Under the pieces are notes generated by a model. It had not been told where the DNA came from and did not search any database. It worked only from the letters and a program-made list of their open reading frames with translations. A stretch of 64,000 nt of DNA from Pseudomonadota bacterium (GTDB lineage Bacteria > Pseudomonadota > Gammaproteobacteria > Pseudomonadales > Oceanobacteraceae), in the NCBI GenBank assembly GCA_030145845.1, contig JAIXHJ010000006.1:124001-188000 (forward strand), in the 5' to 3' direction. Both the position numbers and the translations under genes were made by a program. Position 1 is the first letter of the stretch. Every line of letters begins with the position of its first letter. Shown one piece after another: positions 61,506-64,000 of the stretch.

Positions 61506-62819
61506 TTATTTTTCCTCGGATTTCACAGCAGACGGCGTCGACATCGCTTTTTTGTACTGGTAATAAGCGCCGCGCATACCGGTTTCAGAACACACGGCAC
61601 CCTGTGGATTACCGTCCTCTGAAGTACGCAGGCGGGTCATGCCACGGTTAACCAGAATCCAGCCGTCGGTGCCGGCCATGGAGCCTTTCTGTACCCGCTC
61701 CCAGGCTTCGCCGTCATCCGGCGTGCCGAAACCCATCGGTCCCTGGAAATGCTCATGCAGGCGCATACGTTTCTGGTTAAATGCTGCCGGTGCCCCTTCA
61801 CCACCCAGCGCCACGTGCTGGATTTCGGTCTCGTCTACCGATACCGGACGCAGAACACGGAAAAACGCCATCGAGCAGGAAACGTTCGGGAACAGGTTGA
61901 GGTTGAAACCGGTACCGTGCGCTGCACGTACCAGTTTTTTCACTTCGTCTTCCGTTTTGCCTTCATCGCGCAGCGCCTGTGCCAGCTCGTTGAAGCGTTC
62001 CGGAATCGGCTGATCAAGGTCCGCCTCAAGGTCAATCAGCTGCGGAATCATCACCATCACACTGTGACCATTACCCAGATCTTCAACAAAACCTTCGCCA
62101 TCCAGGAAGTCGAAAATATCGGCAGTGGCGTCATCCAGAGAGGTCACAAAGGATTTGTGCACAATCGGGAAGTGGTAGGCATCGGTGGTATTTTCCAGCT
62201 GAATTTTCCAGTTACCCGGGAAATTAAAGCGGTGTTCACCCAGCACTTTCAGCGGGTAGCCACCGCCCTGCTTCATAAACAGGTCGATCCACTTTTTCGC
62301 CCCGCCAAGGAAATCTTCCAGCGGCTGAATATCTTTGTTGAAGGTGGCGAAGACCATGCCCTGATAAGATTCCCAGCGCAGGCTTTCCAGCGGCATGTCT
62401 TTTTTATCGAACACACCGTCATATTCTTCCGGCTTCGGCAGTGCACGCAGGGAACCGTCGAGACCATATCCCCAGCCGTGGTACGGACAGGTGAACGCTT
62501 TGGTTTTGCCTTTGCGGCCTTCACAGACGGTGGCACCACGGTGACGGCAGCGGTTCTGCAGTACGTGAATATTCATTTTCCGGTCACGTGACATGATCAC
62601 CGGATGGCGGCCGACAAAGGCGGTTTTGAAGCTGCCGGCTTCCGGCACTTCACTTTCGTGACCGATATAGATCCAGTTATTGTTGAACACCAGGTCCATT
62701 TCTTCTTCGAAGATTTCCGGGTCAGAGTAAAGCTCTTTTCTTACCCGGCCATGTTCGGTGTCCACCATACCGGCAGCCTGCTGGCCGATATTTGTTTTCG
62801 CAATTAATTCACTCATCAT
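61506..62819 (-). CDS. iacC: IacC: aromatic ring-hydroxylating dioxygenase alpha subunit
   Basis: 437 residues. Rieske [2Fe-2S] domain with CRHRGATVCEG...CPYHGWGYGLDG, then the mononuclear iron motif NTTDAYHFPIVHKSF (Asp-x2-His-x4-His). It incorporates both atoms of O2 into the ring; in the iac pathway IacCDF converts the oxindole-acetic acid product toward catechol. Active as an alpha/beta oligomer with IacD, and fed by IacF. Confidence 0.92.
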   Translation of the reverse strand: MMSELIAKTNIGQQAAGMVDTEHGRVRKELYSDPEIFEEEMDLVFNNNWIYIGHESEVPEAGSFKTAFVGRHPVIMSRDRKMNIHVLQNRCRHRGATVCEGRKGKTKAFTCPYHGWGYGLDGSLRALPKPEEYDGVFDKKDMPLESLRWESYQGMVFATFNKDIQPLEDFLGGAKKWIDLFMKQGGGYPLKVLGEHRFNFPGNWKIQLENTTDAYHFPIVHKSFVTSLDDATADIFDFLDGEGFVEDLGNGHSVMVMIPQLIDLEADLDQPIPERFNELAQALRDEGKTEDEVKKLVRAAHGTGFNLNLFPNVSCSMAFFRVLRPVSVDETEIQHVALGGEGAPAAFNQKRMRLHEHFQGPMGFGTPDDGEAWERVQKGSMAGTDGWILVNRGMTRLRTSEDGNPQGAVCSETGMRGAYYQYKKAMSTPSAVKSEEK

Positions 62820-62837
62820 TCATTCCTGTATTAATCG

Positions 62838-63362
62838 TCAGTCGTCAGAGTCACTGCCGGGCACCGGCAAACGTTCATCACTGGACCAGTGGTCCACCGG
62901 ACGGCTGAACAGGTTTTCGGTCTGGAAACGGGCCATGCGCCACGTTCCCTGCTCCTGTCTGAAATCAACTTCCAGACGGGCGCTGTTAAGGTGTGAACCA
63001 CCGGCACTGAAACTGGAAACCTGAATCATGTTCCAGCTGCCGTGGGCTTCATGGCCGCTGACAACGATCTGTTCAGATGTCAGAAAATGCACATTCAGTG
63101 AAAAATGTGCCGGTTCAGTGGCGTACTGCGCCAGCATGGCGACAATCGCGTCACGGCTGTCGTAACCACCAAACGCTTTGGCGTAACGTGCCCCTTTGCC
63201 TTGCCAGCAGGCATCGGCGGTAAAACAGTTACCCAGCTCATCCAGCGGCGTGGCCGGATTCAGGTGATCGCATAAATCCATATAGCGGCTGATGCAGGCA
63301 CGGATCGCTTTTTCGCTCTCCAGTTCACTGACGCGCTGACGCAGCTGCTCAAGCTCGTTCAT
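62838..63362 (-). CDS. iacI: IacI: SnoaL-like NTF2-fold protein
   Basis: 174 residues, NTF2-like fold. MNELEQLRQRVSELESEKAIRACISRYMDLCDHLN begins with a heptad-like helix, then DELGNCFTADACWQGKGARYAKAFGGYDSRDAIVAMLAQYATEPAHFSLNVHFLTSEQIVVSGHEAHGSWNM and TWRMARFQTENLFSRPVDHWS. The family is isomerase/hydratase-like; IacI is needed for full IAA breakdown but its reaction is not fully defined. Two bases after iacB. Confidence 0.87.
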   Translation of the reverse strand: MNELEQLRQRVSELESEKAIRACISRYMDLCDHLNPATPLDELGNCFTADACWQGKGARYAKAFGGYDSRDAIVAMLAQYATEPAHFSLNVHFLTSEQIVVSGHEAHGSWNMIQVSSFSAGGSHLNSARLEVDFRQEQGTWRMARFQTENLFSRPVDHWSSDERLPVPGSDSDD

Positions 63363-63364
63363 GA

Positions 63365-63727
63365 TCAGGTACGCTGCACAATCAGTTCACGGCCGATACG
63401 TGCTTCCACTTTGCAGTAGCGCCACAATTTGTACGGCGTCTCACCCACCGGGGTGGCGCGGAATAAATTGCAGCAGGCTGCCACGGTGTCGTAATCAGCA
63501 ACATCAGCCAGCAGATAGGTTGTCCACGGGTAACCATCAGACGGACCGACCATACTCTGATCGTCATCCATGTTGCCCAGAACACTGACACCTTCCATGT
63601 CATGAATACCATTCCACATCTGACCAAAGGCAGCCCAGACTTCGAGCTGCTCTTCACGTGGAGCATCCATAAAATTCTGATTAATACCCATGCAGAAAAG
63701 TACACGCAGCGGTTTTTTATCACTCAT
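63365..63727 (-). CDS. iacB: IacB: small alpha/beta-barrel protein
   Basis: 120 residues, matching IacB in length and order between iacA and iacI. FCMGINQNFMDAPREEQLEVWAAFGQMWNGIHDMEGVSVLGNMDDDQSMVGPSDGYPWTTYLLADVADYDTVAACCNLFRATPVGETPYKLWRYCKVEARIG. The fold looks like a dimeric alpha/beta barrel (EthD-like). Biochemical role in the pathway is not established. No signal peptide. Confidence 0.85.
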   Translation of the reverse strand: MSDKKPLRVLFCMGINQNFMDAPREEQLEVWAAFGQMWNGIHDMEGVSVLGNMDDDQSMVGPSDGYPWTTYLLADVADYDTVAACCNLFRATPVGETPYKLWRYCKVEARIGRELIVQRT

Positions 63728-63747
63728 AATTTGGTCTCCTTATCGGA

Positions 63748-64000
63748 TTACAGATAACCAGGTAACGGGTCATGTCCGAAGAACATGGCACCGGCATTTT
63801 TCAGGGTGATCACACCCATAAAGGCGTGCTGGGTCGGCATCATGGAGTCGCGCATAATCCGGCACAGAGGATGATCGGTATAAGTACTGGTCATGCCCGC
63901 TACCTGATAGGCAGTGCGGATGGATTCAGCACATTCACTGGTCAGGTGCGTGGTCGAAAGACGCAGCAGACTGACCTGTTGCGGCGTCGGTGCAGCGCCG
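63748..64000 (-). CDS. iacA: IacA: acyl-CoA-dehydrogenase-like monooxygenase (3' end only)
   Basis: Only the C-terminal 83 residues are in the window: TPQQVSLLRLSTTHLTSECAESIRTAYQVAGMTSTYTDHPLCRIMRDSMMPTQHAFMGVITLKNAGAMFFGHDPLPGYL. The C-terminal helical region with RIMRDSMMPTQHAF is typical of acyl-CoA-dehydrogenase-fold flavin monooxygenases (HsaA- or IacA-type). It catalyses the first step of indole-3-acetate attack, using reduced flavin from IacG. The rest lies beyond 64000. Confidence 0.85.
   Translation of the reverse strand, partial: GAAPTPQQVSLLRLSTTHLTSECAESIRTAYQVAGMTSTYTDHPLCRIMRDSMMPTQHAFMGVITLKNAGAMFFGHDPLPGYL

Noticed and set aside
1-64000. tRNA, rRNA, CRISPR arrays, insertion sequences, prophage or integrase genes
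   Set aside because: None was seen: no repeat-spacer pattern, no transposase or integrase motifs, and no tRNA-like cloverleaf was recognised by eye. A covariance search could still find a tRNA I missed.

Overview
The window is one contiguous piece of a moderately GC-rich gammaproteobacterial chromosome, most likely from the Oceanospirillales/Pseudomonadales. The motY-(divergent)-pyrC-rnt block and the divergent fpr/finR pair match the gene order known from Pseudomonas and its marine relatives. Lipoproteins with Gly/Ser-rich leaders, an OprD-type porin, a TorF-type porin and motY point to a motile, Gram-negative aerobe. I see no tRNA, rRNA, CRISPR array, integrase or transposase. The window is cut inside a MarR gene at the left and inside iacA at the right.

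Left third (1-30 kb): mostly housekeeping genes and small accessory genes. In order these are a MarR end, a large TIG-domain lipoprotein, a CHAD protein, fpr/finR, a YgjP-like peptidase, a TauE exporter coupled to an orphan SLATT protein, a periplasmic binding protein, a CWC protein, argG, an operon of a thrombospondin-type-3 lipoprotein and a secreted protein, motY, pyrC-rnt, a YacL-like gene, a two-repeat secreted protein, a Rnk/GreA-like factor, a hexose-phosphate mutarotase, a hemerythrin, a LysR regulator, a divergent pair of paralogous phosphoribosyltransferases, a TorF-like porin, a proline-rich repeat protein, hom and a GcvR-like ACT protein.

Middle (28-51 kb): transporters (TauE, EamA, DASS) and regulators lead into a guanidine-nitrogen island. 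Two operons diverge from a 740-bp region that holds two facing sigma-54-type promoters, an NtrC-like site and a guanidine-I (ykkC) riboswitch. Rightward lie two DUF1989 proteins (carboxyguanidine deiminase type) and a 1197-residue guanidine/urea carboxylase, followed by a crotonase-family gene. Leftward lie a nitrate/taurine-type ABC importer, a creatininase-family protein, a type III glutamine-synthetase-like ligase and a NikR-like regulator that has lost all four nickel ligands. No allophanate hydrolase is present here. The island looks like nitrogen-limitation- and guanidine-controlled uptake and breakdown of guanidine, with an unexplained amide-bond branch.

Right end (51-64 kb): almost entirely minus-strand and built around the iac genes for indole-3-acetic acid (auxin) breakdown: iacA (partial), B, I, C, D, E, F, G, then an OprD-type porin, an FMN-dependent 2-hydroxyacid dehydrogenase and the MarR regulator iacR. 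Next come a GMC alcohol oxidoreductase, a FeaB-like aryl-acetaldehyde dehydrogenase and a FeaR-like AraC regulator. Together they suggest a route that feeds aryl-ethanols, aldehydes and possibly 2-hydroxyacids (tryptophol, indole-acetaldehyde, indole-lactate) into IAA and on toward catechol. The funnel is my inference; the iac assignment rests on gene order plus family identity.
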